This document shows positions 24,127 to 34,842 of a stretch of DNA of 64,000 nucleotides, piece by piece. The stretch is from Acidobacteriota bacterium (GTDB taxonomy: Bacteria; Acidobacteriota; Blastocatellia; Pyrinomonadales; Pyrinomonadaceae), in NCBI GenBank assembly GCA_018269005.1, contig JAFDVK010000038.1, positions 62,001 through 126,000 on the forward strand, given 5' to 3'. How positions within the stretch are numbered: position 1 is the first letter of the stretch; each line of letters opens with the position of its first letter. A model generated the notes under the pieces. It did not search any database. It saw only the letters and a list, made by a program, of their open reading frames with translations, and was not told where the DNA came from. The position numbers and the translations under genes were made by a program.

Positions 24127-25671
24127 TTACCGAGCCAGACGGCGATAGAGAAGCGTTTTTCCGAATCGCGCTTCTTCGGTATAGTTTTGGGCGATGAAAT
24201 CAGAAAACTCCGGAAAGTCCGTTAGATCGACGCTCTCGCCAAGGATCATTTCGGATTGAGGCGAAACTACGACGTATGCCGGCGGATCGGAATGTACCGC
24301 AGATAGGAACTCTTCACGGAGTTGTTTTTGCTGTAGTGTGCCTTTGCCCATGATAAGCGGCATGCTGTATCCAAACCGGGATACTGCATTTCGATCACTT
24401 TCGAAAATGATCGATGCATCCCAACCCCATACTGAGATCTTCTCGCCCGGTGCTGTATGTTCGCGGATATATTTGGCTGCAAGTCGGGCGTCTTCGGCGC
24501 TGGCGAACGCAGAGTAGTAGCTCGGTGTATCGACCAAACCAACGATGTGGGCTGTCCAACGTGCGGCATCAAGTGCAGGACGAACCGCCGCAAGGCCTAT
24601 CACAAGAACAAGAAAGGTTAACACCATCGGCCTTATCAGTCCTCTGCCATGCGAAGAGCTTTCCCGCCGTTCGTTTCGGATCGTTTCAAAGAGCGCAGTG
24701 AAACCCTTTGTTCCCAACAAGACCATTGAAGGGATGATGATCGCCCAGTGATACTCAAAAAAACGGCCTTGGAGCACAACGCAAAAAACGGCGATAAAAA
24801 CCCAGGCTAACAACACGCTGAATGTTCGTGAACATTCGTGCCGCCGGGAAACCGCACCAACGACTATGACCGGCCACGCAACAGAAACTAACATTCCGCT
24901 TTCGGCGAACCGAATTAGACCGACCGCACGTGAAAATGCTTTTGGACTTGCGGCAGGTGAATAGACTTGAACCGGATAGACGAGCCATGTGTCGACAAAC
25001 ACTTGTAATGCTCCGTTATAAGCGAACCATCCCACCGCAATAGCGAACGGCACGATGACGCCAAGCATCATCGAAGTTCCGGCAGCAAAAAGTCGAAAGT
25101 AGTCCTTTCGGTATCGAAAGACGGCATCGATAGCGAGGGCAATTGCGAAGAGGCCGTAGATCGGCTTTATCAGAACGGCGAGACCGATCGCGAAGCCGGA
25201 AAGAAGATAACGGTATGAACGCGGGTCATCCCGATTGGTCAGGAGTGGTCCGATAGCAAAGAGTGCAAGCATCGAAGCCCAACCGTCAGGCTGCGCCGTG
25301 TGCCAAAAGCCCTGCGAAGCATACCAAAGCACGAAAATGACAGCCGCCCAGGGGCCGGTCTTTGGACCGGAGAGTTTGGCGGCGAGGCGAGCAATATAGA
25401 AGGCAGCGAGCGACAGGAATATCAGGTCGGTGAGACGGATCGCAAAGGCATTCTTTCCAAAGAATAGCTGGGCTGTGCCATAGACATAATAGGTGAGCGG
25501 CCCCTTAATGTCCCATGCGTCTCTGTACGGAAGGCCGCCATCGACCACCGTGTTGCCAACCCACGCAAATATTCCCTGATCCCAGCCAAAAGGGAAACTC
25601 AAGGACGCTAATGCCCAAACTATTGCAAGAGCCAGAAGGGCATATAAGATCGGTTTCTGAGGATTCACCAT
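24127..25671 (-). CDS. GT-C type membrane glycosyltransferase (GT39/ArnT-like)
   Basis: The 514-residue product has many membrane segments. The first loop carries an acidic residue pair in FGWDQGIFAWVGNTVV and a GLPYRDAWDIKGP motif, as in lipid-linked-sugar glycosyltransferases of the GT-C fold (PMT/ArnT/GT39 group). The C-terminal ~150 residues form an external domain. It probably moves a sugar from a polyprenyl carrier to protein or lipid on the outer face of the membrane; donor and acceptor cannot be inferred. It is separated from VTT and pntA genes by short gaps on the same strand. Confidence 0.75.
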   Translation of the reverse strand: MVNPQKPILYALLALAIVWALASLSFPFGWDQGIFAWVGNTVVDGGLPYRDAWDIKGPLTYYVYGTAQLFFGKNAFAIRLTDLIFLSLAAFYIARLAAKLSGPKTGPWAAVIFVLWYASQGFWHTAQPDGWASMLALFAIGPLLTNRDDPRSYRYLLSGFAIGLAVLIKPIYGLFAIALAIDAVFRYRKDYFRLFAAGTSMMLGVIVPFAIAVGWFAYNGALQVFVDTWLVYPVQVYSPAASPKAFSRAVGLIRFAESGMLVSVAWPVIVVGAVSRRHECSRTFSVLLAWVFIAVFCVVLQGRFFEYHWAIIIPSMVLLGTKGFTALFETIRNERRESSSHGRGLIRPMVLTFLVLVIGLAAVRPALDAARWTAHIVGLVDTPSYYSAFASAEDARLAAKYIREHTAPGEKISVWGWDASIIFESDRNAVSRFGYSMPLIMGKGTLQQKQLREEFLSAVHSDPPAYVVVSPQSEMILGESVDLTDFPEFSDFIAQNYTEEARFGKTLLYRRLAR

Positions 25672-25741
25672 CTGCGTCTGCTTTTCGAGAAATTAAATTG
25701 TAGGAGTTTGGTCGTGAGTTACATCGTTTGTTGTTGGATTC

Positions 25742-26323
25742 CTACGCCAGCAAGGCATTGCCCGCCCAAACGTATATGGCACAGAGTATCGCTTCACCGA
25801 GCAAAATGGCAAGAAAAAACTTCCAGTAGGCGAGCCGCACGATACCGGCAACGTAGCAGACTGCGTCGGTCGGTGCGAGAGGGAAGAAGGCCCAGGCTGC
25901 CACGAAAGCAAGGCCCCAAGGCGTTTCCATTCGGCGCTTTAGCGAATGGACGAGATCGGGCTTTCGCTTTTCGAAGAAGTCATCAAAGCCGAGAGCCTCC
26001 GAAAAGAAGTAGATCATCGTTGAGGATAAGGCGATCCCGATGAGTGAAACGGAGAATACTGCCACCGGTTCGGCAGGGAAGAGGATAGTCCCGGCGATCA
26101 CGAGCGGTGTGCTCGGAAGCAGCGTCAGGCCTCGGAGCGTGGAGATCAGAATGTACGCGATCCAGATGTTGCCGGCGTTTGCTTTTAGAAAGGCCGCAAT
26201 GTTCTCAGCAGAGAAGCCCGCTGGGTTGGCCAGGTAAAAGATGAGGGCGGCAAGGATGATCGCCGCCCATAAGAATATAAGGCTCGCCCGAATGACTTTT
26301 GAGATACCGGAGATCATGGCCAT
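25742..26323 (-). CDS. VTT-domain (DedA/TVP38-like) membrane protein
   Basis: The 193-residue product has an N-terminal anchor and the VTT core: GLTLLPSTPLVIAGTILFP, ISLIGIALSSTMIYFFSE-like segment, KRRMETPWGLAFVAAWAFFPLAPTD and a final helix pair. The family is proposed to move or scramble lipids. It lies 24 bases after gcvPB, but its role there is unclear. Confidence 0.85.
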   Translation of the reverse strand: MAMISGISKVIRASLIFLWAAIILAALIFYLANPAGFSAENIAAFLKANAGNIWIAYILISTLRGLTLLPSTPLVIAGTILFPAEPVAVFSVSLIGIALSSTMIYFFSEALGFDDFFEKRKPDLVHSLKRRMETPWGLAFVAAWAFFPLAPTDAVCYVAGIVRLAYWKFFLAILLGEAILCAIYVWAGNALLA

Positions 26324-26347
26324 TCGTTTGCCGAGCTTTGCGATCTG

Positions 26348-27870
<1,523 letters not shown>

Positions 27871-27874
<4 letters not shown>

Positions 27875-28221
27875 CTTTCTAATAATCCAGACCTTTCAAT
27901 TAGACGATTTGACCAGCTCATTGACGTAGAACCGATCTCGTCGCGGGCTTTTTCGTCGTCCCAAATCGATCCTAAAGACCGTTGCCAAACTGCAATCTGT
28001 ATCTGCAGTTGGACCAACTCCTCAGCCGTTTCCAAACTTGCTTCTGCGGCTGTCCATTCGATGAAGAACTTACTTTCTTCAAACAGGCTGAAGACCAGAT
28101 CGCGATTCATTGGGCTTCGCGAAGCCGACCGGACCCTGGCCAAATTCGCTGCGATCCCGCCTAATCGTATCGCGAGTTCGTCCCGCATATATCTTTCGCG
28201 CTTCTGCTCTAACTTCTTCAT
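27871..28221 (-). CDS. Small helical protein of unknown function
   Basis: The 116-residue product is predicted almost all helical (KKLEQKRERYMRDELAIRLGG, FSLFEESKFFIEWTAAEAS, LVQLQIQIAVWQRSLGSI). No signal peptide or known motif is seen and I do not recognise a family. Its stop overlaps the gcvPB start by ATGA, so it may be translationally coupled to that gene. Confidence 0.6.
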
Positions 28222-28297
28222 GCTATTTCAGCGGTCAAAATGATCGCGTACAATTTCCTCGATTCGATTTGGATTCTCATACGATTGATCAACCGGA

Positions 28298-29605
28298 CTA
28301 GGCATTGGGCAATCCCTTCTTCGCGACATCCGCGACGACCTCGCAAAACCTATCGAGTTCCCAAAGGGTCGTGTAAACATTCGGCGTGATGCGAATGCCG
28401 GTGAATTCCGGATGCACGATCGGCGTCGTGAAAATATGGTGCCTATTCATCAGATAGCCGCCGAGCTTTACAGGATCGACACCATCGATCTTGAAATTCG
28501 CGATCGCGCAGGACTGGGCAGGATCGAAAGACGTGTTGAACCCGACCTTCGGGATCGCCTTAAGATTATTCATCCAATAACGCGAAAGGTATCGCAGCCT
28601 TTTTTCCTTCCGCTTGCCGCCGATGGCGTTGTGGAAGAGAACCGCTTCGCCGATAGCCAGCCGCATCGCCGCCGAGTGCGTGCCGATCTCCTCGAATTTG
28701 CGTATATCGTTCTTGTTCTTATCCTCGCTTGCCATCAGGGCCCAGATCTTCGGGATCTTGTCTTTCTTCACGTAGAGCATTCCGGTACCTTTCGGTGCGT
28801 AAGTCCATTTGTGAAGCGAGGTGCCAAAATAATCGCACCCGAGATCGTCACGTTTGAAATCGATCTGTGCGAACGAATGTGCTCCGTCAACTATCGTCTC
28901 GATCCCGCGAGCACGTGCCATTTCGCAAACACGCTTAACGGGCGTGATCTGGCCTGTGAGATTGATCTGATGCGAGATCAGGATGAGCCGCGTTTTCGGC
29001 GTAACGGCACGTTCATACGCGGCCGCGATGTCGTTGACGTCTGACGGTGCGATGGGGACCTTTACAAGATTCAGCTTTATGCCCTCGCGAAGCTCACGCT
29101 GTCTGAGCGTAGTGAGCATTCGCGGATAATCCTGCGTATTCGCAAGGATCTCATCGCCGGACTTGAGGTCCATTCCCATCAGCAGAATTTCGAGAGATTC
29201 ACTTGCGTTTCGAGTGATCGCGATCTCTTCCGCATCGCAGCCGAACATCTCCGCGAGGCCCGTCCGGATCGTCTCGGACTGCGGTTCCAGAATGCGCCAC
29301 ATTGTATAAGCGGTCGCATCTTCCTGCTGCCACGTATAGCGGACGAACGCTTCGGTAACGATCCGCGGACTTGGGCTCACACCACCGTTGTTAAGATTGA
29401 TGATTCCGCGCGTCACCGAAAAAGCCTGTTGGATCGTCGTCCAATAATCCTCGTCCATTGCCGCGTCGATCGGCGAAAGATGATCTACCGCTTTTCCCGC
29501 CGCCTTTATATTTTCAAAGAGCGAAGCGACCGTCGCCGACGACAAAGCCGCAAGGCCAAGGCCTTTACCGGCCGAAGCCAGAAATGTTCTGCGGTCAAAA
29601 GCCAT
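28298..29605 (-). CDS. Class V aminotransferase-fold PLP enzyme with Tat signal
   Basis: The product has ~435 residues. MAFDRRTFLASAGKGLGLAAL is a twin-arginine signal, so the enzyme is probably exported folded. The fold-type I core resembles isopenicillin-N-epimerase/cysteine-desulfurase-like enzymes, with DGAHSFAQIDF and the PLP lysine in GTSLHKWTYAPKGTGML. The substrate is unknown. I chose ATG 29605 (GAGGA seven bases upstream) over the GTG at 29617. Confidence 0.85.
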   Translation of the reverse strand: MAFDRRTFLASAGKGLGLAALSSATVASLFENIKAAGKAVDHLSPIDAAMDEDYWTTIQQAFSVTRGIINLNNGGVSPSPRIVTEAFVRYTWQQEDATAYTMWRILEPQSETIRTGLAEMFGCDAEEIAITRNASESLEILLMGMDLKSGDEILANTQDYPRMLTTLRQRELREGIKLNLVKVPIAPSDVNDIAAAYERAVTPKTRLILISHQINLTGQITPVKRVCEMARARGIETIVDGAHSFAQIDFKRDDLGCDYFGTSLHKWTYAPKGTGMLYVKKDKIPKIWALMASEDKNKNDIRKFEEIGTHSAAMRLAIGEAVLFHNAIGGKRKEKRLRYLSRYWMNNLKAIPKVGFNTSFDPAQSCAIANFKIDGVDPVKLGGYLMNRHHIFTTPIVHPEFTGIRITPNVYTTLWELDRFCEVVADVAKKGLPNA

Positions 29606-29628
29606 TTGCGTCCTCACTTACGTAAAAA

Positions 29629-30387
29629 TTAAAAATTGTTCCGCAACCCTTTCTTAACCACAAGTTGCCGAAAGTATGCCACGTTTGATCTGTCTGCTAT
29701 CTTCTTTTCCCGATCTTCCTTGATCTCTTCCGGGGTGAACTGAGTTACGTAGCACGGCATGATTTCGAGAGCCCTATCTTCAAGGGCCTGCGAGTAATCG
29801 ATCCTTACGTTCATATACTTCTCGTGAACGTAACCTAGATCGGATGCTTCGCCTAGAGCCTTGGGCCACGCTACGTAATACAGCGGGTATTTCTCAACCC
29901 ATCCTTCCCGAATAATAAGCTCCGTAACGGCCGCGCCGGTTACGATATGTTCCGAGTGCGAGGTGTCACCATCGGGACCGAAGGTTATAATGAATTCCGG
30001 ATCGAGTTCGGAAATCTTCTCCTTCAATAACTTAAGTAACCGTTTATGCTCAGCGAAATACTTCCCAACGCCGATCAATGTATCCAGCCGCTCGATGCCG
30101 AAAAAGATCGGCTCCTCAATTCCTAACTTCTTAGCGGCACAGAGACTCTCTTCTTTTCTGAGCCTGGCTAGTTCCTCGCCGGCTGGGACCTTAGTTATAC
30201 GAGTGCCGTATCTACCATCCGTCGCGGTGATTACCTGAACCCGGTAGCCAAGCTCAGAGTACTTTATTAGCACTTCGGCTACCGTCGACTCATCATCCGA
30301 ATGCGGAAAGATCGCAAGAAGCGTTTTCTTTTGTCCAGAAGCCGAAAAGGCCGCAAACAGGATTAGAAAAGGCAGCAGCTTTCTCAT
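29629..30387 (-). CDS. Exported PIG-L family deacetylase
   Basis: The 252-residue product has a short signal peptide (LPFLILFAAFSASGQ) and the PIG-L zinc motif in IFPHSDDEST, with HSEH downstream as the third-ligand region. These enzymes remove acetyl groups from N-acetylated sugars or similar compounds. Because it seems exported, it is unlikely to be the cytosolic bacillithiol enzyme BshB despite bshC being present. It overlaps gcvPA by ATGA (30384-30387). Confidence 0.85.
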   Translation of the reverse strand: MRKLLPFLILFAAFSASGQKKTLLAIFPHSDDESTVAEVLIKYSELGYRVQVITATDGRYGTRITKVPAGEELARLRKEESLCAAKKLGIEEPIFFGIERLDTLIGVGKYFAEHKRLLKLLKEKISELDPEFIITFGPDGDTSHSEHIVTGAAVTELIIREGWVEKYPLYYVAWPKALGEASDLGYVHEKYMNVRIDYSQALEDRALEIMPCYVTQFTPEEIKEDREKKIADRSNVAYFRQLVVKKGLRNNF

Positions 30388-31712
30388 AAAAGGGCCTCGA
30401 CCAATTTATCGATATTCGCCTTCGAACTCGTCTCCGTCACGCAGACCAGAAATTCGTTGTCGCGTCCCGCGTAATATTTCGACAGAGCGAGGCCGCCGAT
30501 GATGCCTTTTTGGCGAACGGCTTCTAAGATCTCGTTTGCCGGTCTTGGCCCGCGGACGACAAATTCGTTGAAGGTCGGCGACGAGAAGGGAATTGAGTAG
30601 CCTTCGATGGCGGCAATCGCTTTCTTTGCGTAAGCGGCCTTCTGGGCATTTTGTTCCGCGACTTCCTGCAGGCCGGCTTTTCCCATCGCCTCCATATAAA
30701 TGGTCGCGGCGAGGGCGATGAGGCCCTGGTTCGTACAGATGTTCGACGTCGCCTTTTCTCTTCTGATGTGCTGTTCGCGCGTCGAGAGCGTGAGCGTGAA
30801 GCCGCGGTTGCCATTCTTATCGTAAGCGACGCCGCAGAGTCGGCCGGGCATCTGCCGAACGAATTTCTCACGCGTCGCAAAGAAGCCAACGTGCGGCCCG
30901 CCAAAGCTCGCGGGAACGCCCCAAGATTGGCCCTCGCCCACAACGATATCTGCATCGCACGTTCCCGGTGCTTTCAAAAGCCCTAGCGATATCGCTTCCG
31001 TCACAACCACGATAAGCAGAGCGCCGACCTCGTGGGCCTTCGCCGCCAGAGAGGCCAGATCTTCGACGCAGCCGAAGAAATTCGGCGATTGCACGATCAG
31101 AGCCGCCGTCTTGTCATCGAGCGCCGAAAGGTCGCCGCCCGAGCCGGCCGTCGGATCGAAAGCGGCCGTTACGATCTCGAGGTCGCCGTGCTGTGTGTAT
31201 GTTCGGGCGACCTCGCGATATTCGGGGTGAACGCTGTCGAACACGACCACCTTGTCGCGCCGCGTTACCCGCTGAGCCATCAGATAGGCTTCGGCCATCG
31301 CGGTCGAACCGTCGTACATCGAGGCGTTCGCGACCTCCATTGCGGTCAGCTGCGCGACGAGTGTCTGGAACTCGAAAATATACTGCAGCGTGCCCTGCGA
31401 GATCTCAGGCTGGTATGGCGTATAGCTCGTGAAGAATTCGCTTCTCTGGATCAGATGATCGACTATTGTCGGCGAAAAGTGCGAGTAAACGCCTGCTCCG
31501 AGGAACGAGGGCTTCTGCGAGGCAGTATTGCTTGCGGCCATCGCTTCGAAGGATGCGATGACCTCGCTTTCGGCGAGCGGCAGGCTCACGTCCAACTGCC
31601 TCTTTAGACGAATGTCCTCGGGGATCGATCGGAACAGTTCTTCCGAAGAATCCAGGCCGATCTCCCTGAGCATTTCGCTGCGTTCCTGGGGTGAATTGGG
31701 TATATATCTCAT
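30384..31712 (-). CDS. gcvPA: Glycine dehydrogenase (decarboxylating), subunit 1
   Basis: The 442-residue N-terminal half of the split P-protein. It shows the family start MRYIPNSPQERSEMLREIGL, the SFLGAGVYSHFSPTIVDHLI and YTPYQPEISQGTLQYIFEFQ-type segments, and RREKATSNICTNQGL. It forms the heteromeric glycine decarboxylase with GcvPB. A separate promoter and long leader precede it, and the PIG-L gene overlaps its end by ATGA. Confidence 0.96.
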   Translation of the reverse strand: MRYIPNSPQERSEMLREIGLDSSEELFRSIPEDIRLKRQLDVSLPLAESEVIASFEAMAASNTASQKPSFLGAGVYSHFSPTIVDHLIQRSEFFTSYTPYQPEISQGTLQYIFEFQTLVAQLTAMEVANASMYDGSTAMAEAYLMAQRVTRRDKVVVFDSVHPEYREVARTYTQHGDLEIVTAAFDPTAGSGGDLSALDDKTAALIVQSPNFFGCVEDLASLAAKAHEVGALLIVVVTEAISLGLLKAPGTCDADIVVGEGQSWGVPASFGGPHVGFFATREKFVRQMPGRLCGVAYDKNGNRGFTLTLSTREQHIRREKATSNICTNQGLIALAATIYMEAMGKAGLQEVAEQNAQKAAYAKKAIAAIEGYSIPFSSPTFNEFVVRGPRPANEILEAVRQKGIIGGLALSKYYAGRDNEFLVCVTETSSKANIDKLVEALL

Positions 31713-31743
31713 TTATCGATATTTTGATACAAACTCGAATAAT

Positions 31744-31799
31744 AACAAAGGCCGGACGGGCGGCAAACTCGCCAAGGTGTCCTTACAAAAGCGGTCCGG
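31744..31799 (-). promoter_or_regulatory. Leader hairpin before gcvPA, possible attenuator
   Basis: CCGGAC and GTCCGG (31794-31799 and 31752-31757) close a stem that contains a GGCG/CGCC hairpin. On the minus strand the stem is followed by CCTTTGTTATTATT, a loose T-tract, 30-40 bases before the gcvPA start. I could not match it to the glycine riboswitch consensus. Confidence 0.35.
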
Positions 31800-31866
31800 A
31801 AGGGAAGTGGCCGTTCCGATCGGGAAAGCTTCAATGGATGCAACGAGAAATGCATCCACTCCAACA

Positions 31867-31895
31867 AATGTATCACCAATGAAACGGCGTGTCAA
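31867..31895 (-). promoter_or_regulatory. Sigma-70-type promoter of gcvPA
   Basis: On the minus strand there is a perfect -35 box TTGACA (31895-31890), a 17-base spacer, and a -10 box TACATT (31872-31867). Transcription would start near 31860, just before the 8-bp hairpin TGGATGCA/TGCATCCA (31835-31858) and about 150 bases upstream of the gcvPA start. Confidence 0.7.
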
Positions 31896-31927
31896 GTCCT
31901 TTTTGGATAGTGGCCGCACAATGACGC

Positions 31928-31970
31928 AAGCTCCGTGAAACGGCGAACTCACTGCCGCTTCACGGAGCTT
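31928..31970. terminator. Strong inverted repeat after gcvH
   Basis: AAGCTCCGTGAA pairs perfectly with TTCACGGAGCTT over 12 bp, and the loop contains a further CGGC/GCCG pairing. No T-tract follows, so Rho-independent termination is uncertain; the position after gcvH and before the gcvPA promoter still fits a transcription boundary. Confidence 0.5.
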
Positions 31971-32005
31971 GAGATATGTGAGAACCGTCTCCCTATCGGA
32001 AACGG

Positions 32006-32395
32006 CTAGGCACTTGCCTCTAGGTATTCTTCGTATTCGGCAGCAGAGAGCAAAGCATCCGCTTCGCCGGAATTTGCCATCTTCATCTTGATCATCCAAC
32101 CGGCAGAATACGGATCGCCGTTAACGGATTCCGGAGCATCGTTAAGGCCATCATTGACCTCGGTTACTTCGCCGCCCAGCGGAGTAAAGATCTCCGAAAC
32201 GGCTTTAACGGATTCGACCGATCCGAACGATTCGTGCGTGTCGAACTTATCGCCAACCCGCGGCAGATCGACATAAACAACGTCGCCTAGCGAGTGCTGA
32301 GCATAGTCTGTGATCCCAATGGTCGCCACGTCTCCATTGACGGCGATCCATTCATGGTCCTTGCTGTAACGTAAATTTTCAGGAATATTTGACAT
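32006..32395 (-). CDS. gcvH: Glycine cleavage system H protein
   Basis: The 129-residue lipoyl carrier. The lipoylated lysine lies in FGSVESVKAVSEIFTPLGG, and VATIGITDYAQHSLGDVVYV and AGWMIKMKMAN are typical. It shuttles the aminomethyl group from GcvPA/PB to GcvT. It follows gcvT after 110 bases on the same strand. Confidence 0.97.
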   Translation of the reverse strand: MSNIPENLRYSKDHEWIAVNGDVATIGITDYAQHSLGDVVYVDLPRVGDKFDTHESFGSVESVKAVSEIFTPLGGEVTEVNDGLNDAPESVNGDPYSAGWMIKMKMANSGEADALLSAAEYEEYLEASA

Positions 32396-32505
32396 ATTTT
32401 CAAAAAAAATAAAGGGAAGAGAAGTCTCCTAGTCTGTGAAAAGGTCCCCGTTGCCCGACCGGCAGCACCGTTCCGCAAGTATTTTTCGGATCAGGACGCC
32501 GGCAT

Positions 32506-33624
32506 TCATTTCTGACGCTTGTAAAACGGCGTCGGCACTACAACTGCTCCAACTTTCCTGCCGCGAATATCGATTTTAATTTCTTGCCCCGCAGTTGTAA
32601 AAGCGGGCGGCAGAAATGCGAGTCCGATATTCTTTTTCAAGTACGGAGCCGGGCTGCCCGAAGTAACAAGTCCGCACTTTTCATCATCGACGTAAACGTC
32701 AAAGCCGTCTCGGGCAATGCCCGGTTCGGTCATCTCAAACCCGGCAAGTTTTCTCTGAAGTCCTGCCTCTTTTTGCTCGGCCAATGCTTGACGGCCAATG
32801 AAGTCGCCTTTTGCGAGTTTTGTGATCCAACCGAGGTTCGCCTCGTATGGAGTGATGTCGTCGCCGAGTTCGTGCCCGTAGAGAGACATCGCCGCTTCGA
32901 GCCTTAAGGTGTTTCTTGCCGCGAGTCCGCAAGGCAGAATTCCGGCATCGCTTCCAAATCCTCCAAGATCGAGGAATTTGTTCCACAATTGCTCCGCATA
33001 TTGCGGGTCGGCATAGACCTCGAAACCGTCTTCGCCGGTGTATCCGGTGCGGGAAATGATCGCTTCAACGCCATCAACCGATCCCTCGGAAAAGTGATAG
33101 TACGAGATCGCTTCAAGGGGAGTTTCAGTGATCTGCTGGAGGATCTTCAAGGCATTCGGGCCTTGAACGGCGATCTGGCAGAACTTCGAACTTGCGTTCT
33201 CGATCGTACAATTGTCGGCGGTTGAATGATGCGACGAGATCCAAGCAAAGTCCTTGTCCGTCGTGCCTGCGTTCACGACAAGAAGGAGCTTTTCCTCTCC
33301 AAAGCGATAGACAAGAAGGTCATCGACGATGCCGCCCTTCTCATTCGTAAGAGCAGAATAGTGAGCTTGCCCATCGACGAGTTTTGTAACGTCGTTCGTA
33401 GTTATGCGGTTAACGAATGCGATCGAGCCGGGACCGGCGACCCAGATCTCGCCCATGTGCGAAACATCAAAAAGGCCTGAGCTCGTGCGGCATCGCAAAT
33501 GTTCGTCGATAACGCCCGCCTTATACTGTACAGGCATATCCCAGCCGCCGAAATCGACCATCTTTCCGCCGAGAGCGCGATGTACTTCGTTTAGGGCTGT
33601 TCGCTTTAGTTCATTTTCCGACAT
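32506..33624 (-). CDS. gcvT: Glycine cleavage system aminomethyltransferase
   Basis: The 372-residue T protein transfers the methylene group from lipoyl-GcvH to tetrahydrofolate and releases ammonia. Typical blocks are GGWDMPVQYKAG, LFDVSHMGEIWV, SRTGYTGEDGFEVY and LAARNTLRLEAAMSLYGHEL. It heads the gcvT-gcvH-gcvPA series. Confidence 0.97.
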   Translation of the reverse strand: MSENELKRTALNEVHRALGGKMVDFGGWDMPVQYKAGVIDEHLRCRTSSGLFDVSHMGEIWVAGPGSIAFVNRITTNDVTKLVDGQAHYSALTNEKGGIVDDLLVYRFGEEKLLLVVNAGTTDKDFAWISSHHSTADNCTIENASSKFCQIAVQGPNALKILQQITETPLEAISYYHFSEGSVDGVEAIISRTGYTGEDGFEVYADPQYAEQLWNKFLDLGGFGSDAGILPCGLAARNTLRLEAAMSLYGHELGDDITPYEANLGWITKLAKGDFIGRQALAEQKEAGLQRKLAGFEMTEPGIARDGFDVYVDDEKCGLVTSGSPAPYLKKNIGLAFLPPAFTTAGQEIKIDIRGRKVGAVVVPTPFYKRQK

Positions 33625-33687
33625 AAAGGAAGAGTGTAATGGAGGCTCGATCTTGCAGCAAACTTGGGGCGTGCAAAATCAGCCGTT

Positions 33688-34245
33688 TCAGCTGCCGGGA
33701 AGTCTGCTGACCGAGGCTGTGATCTCATCGCACAGCTCGAGAATGTTCGCGATCAGGCCGGTTTGAATGCGGTCGGTCGTTTTTGCCGCTTCGGCCTGGA
33801 GCAATGGCTTATATCGATCGGCCGCAGCCGCCAGACTCTTGACGGCTATCGGGAACACTTCCTTGAAGGTCTTCGGCTTTCGCTCTGTAACGTCTGCGAC
33901 CATTAGTTCTGGGCGTTCGGCAATGTTGTCTATATCATCGATCGCCTTTTGCAGGAGAGCCTTGATATCGCCCAATAGCTCAGGCCGCGTACCGGTTGGT
34001 TCCGGCCCCCAGTCGGTCTTGTCTTTCTTTACGACAGGAGCTTTAGGGTCGATGCCGAGGGCGTTAAAACGTCGGTCGATGATCTTCACCAGCGTGTTAA
34101 CGCGATGATCCAATTGTTGAGAATCGCGAACGATGTCAGCCTCGCTGTCGGTCAAATAGTCTCGGCGTTGCGCGTGTGCTTGGCCGGCGATGGCGATTAC
34201 GACAACGATAGAAAGGATGAAGAAGATGAGCTTACGGAAGATCAT
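33688..34245 (-). CDS. Small secreted protein of unknown function
   Basis: The 185-residue product has a signal peptide (MIFRKLIFFILSIVVVIAIA, ending AHAQ) and a charged helical mature part (YLTDSEADIVRDSQQLDHRVN... LQKAIDDIDNIAERPELM). I recognise no family. It overlaps the upstream secreted gene by ATGA (34242-34245) and may share its transcript with the TPR gene further upstream. Confidence 0.68.
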   Translation of the reverse strand: MIFRKLIFFILSIVVVIAIAGQAHAQRRDYLTDSEADIVRDSQQLDHRVNTLVKIIDRRFNALGIDPKAPVVKKDKTDWGPEPTGTRPELLGDIKALLQKAIDDIDNIAERPELMVADVTERKPKTFKEVFPIAVKSLAAAADRYKPLLQAEAAKTTDRIQTGLIANILELCDEITASVSRLPGS

Positions 34246-34814
34246 TTATCCGAATTTGGAACGGCAACAACGTTGTCGGCGAACATCGGCTTAAGAGCTG
34301 CGTCGCGAGTGTCCTGTAGATAATGGATCGTCTTCGCCGCGAATGCCTCGTGCGTTGACGGCATTTCTCCCCTGAGATTCTCAAGACGAAGAAGAAACCT
34401 TCTGAGCCCGATATCGAACCGTTTCAGGGCACCAAGATCCTGGCGGCCATTCGAGTTATATACCAACAGGGCAGACAGTGTTCTTTGCATGATCGCGCAG
34501 AAATGTCCGAGTTCGGTATAAGATCCGTCAAAGGAACCTGCCGATGCTGCAGCTTCTGCCTTTGAAAGATGAGCATTCATCGCCTCGAGCGCGAGCCTTG
34601 CCTTGTCTTCGTTATCCGCAGGAGCAAGAATGCGCATTAACTCTTCCTTTGATGCAACAAGCAGCGGCGGAGGTGCACTGTCGAAAAGATCTTGTCGCTG
34701 TGCGAAAGCGGATGTTGAAAAGGAAATGGAGAGAACGATCAGGATTCCGCTGACAAACGACAAACGGACGACGATCCAATGAATTCTGGAAAAAGGTGTG
34801 TCTGGACCGAACAT
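34242..34814 (-). CDS. Secreted or membrane-anchored helical protein of unknown function
   Basis: The 190-residue product has a hydrophobic segment (VVRLSFVSGILIVLSISFS) ending SAFAQ, followed by a mostly helical mature part. The mature start AQRQDLFDSAPPPLL resembles the AQRRDYL start of the next gene, hinting at a shared origin or partner role. No known domain is seen. It lies 28 bases after the TPR gene. Confidence 0.65.
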   Translation of the reverse strand: MFGPDTPFSRIHWIVVRLSFVSGILIVLSISFSTSAFAQRQDLFDSAPPPLLVASKEELMRILAPADNEDKARLALEAMNAHLSKAEAAASAGSFDGSYTELGHFCAIMQRTLSALLVYNSNGRQDLGALKRFDIGLRRFLLRLENLRGEMPSTHEAFAAKTIHYLQDTRDAALKPMFADNVVAVPNSDK

Positions 34815-34842
34815 TTCTCTACAACCTCAGGCGTTCAGGCCG

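Noticed and set aside
22975..24225. A 416-codon open frame antisense to pntA
   Set aside because: Shadow of pntA codon use; no recognisable domain.
29629..30387. BshB bacillithiol deacetylase
   Set aside because: The PIG-L fold fits, but a signal peptide places the enzyme outside the cytosol, and it is not near bshC.
31713..32005. Glycine riboswitch upstream of gcvPA
   Set aside because: I could not find the conserved aptamer core; only a promoter and generic hairpins are supported.
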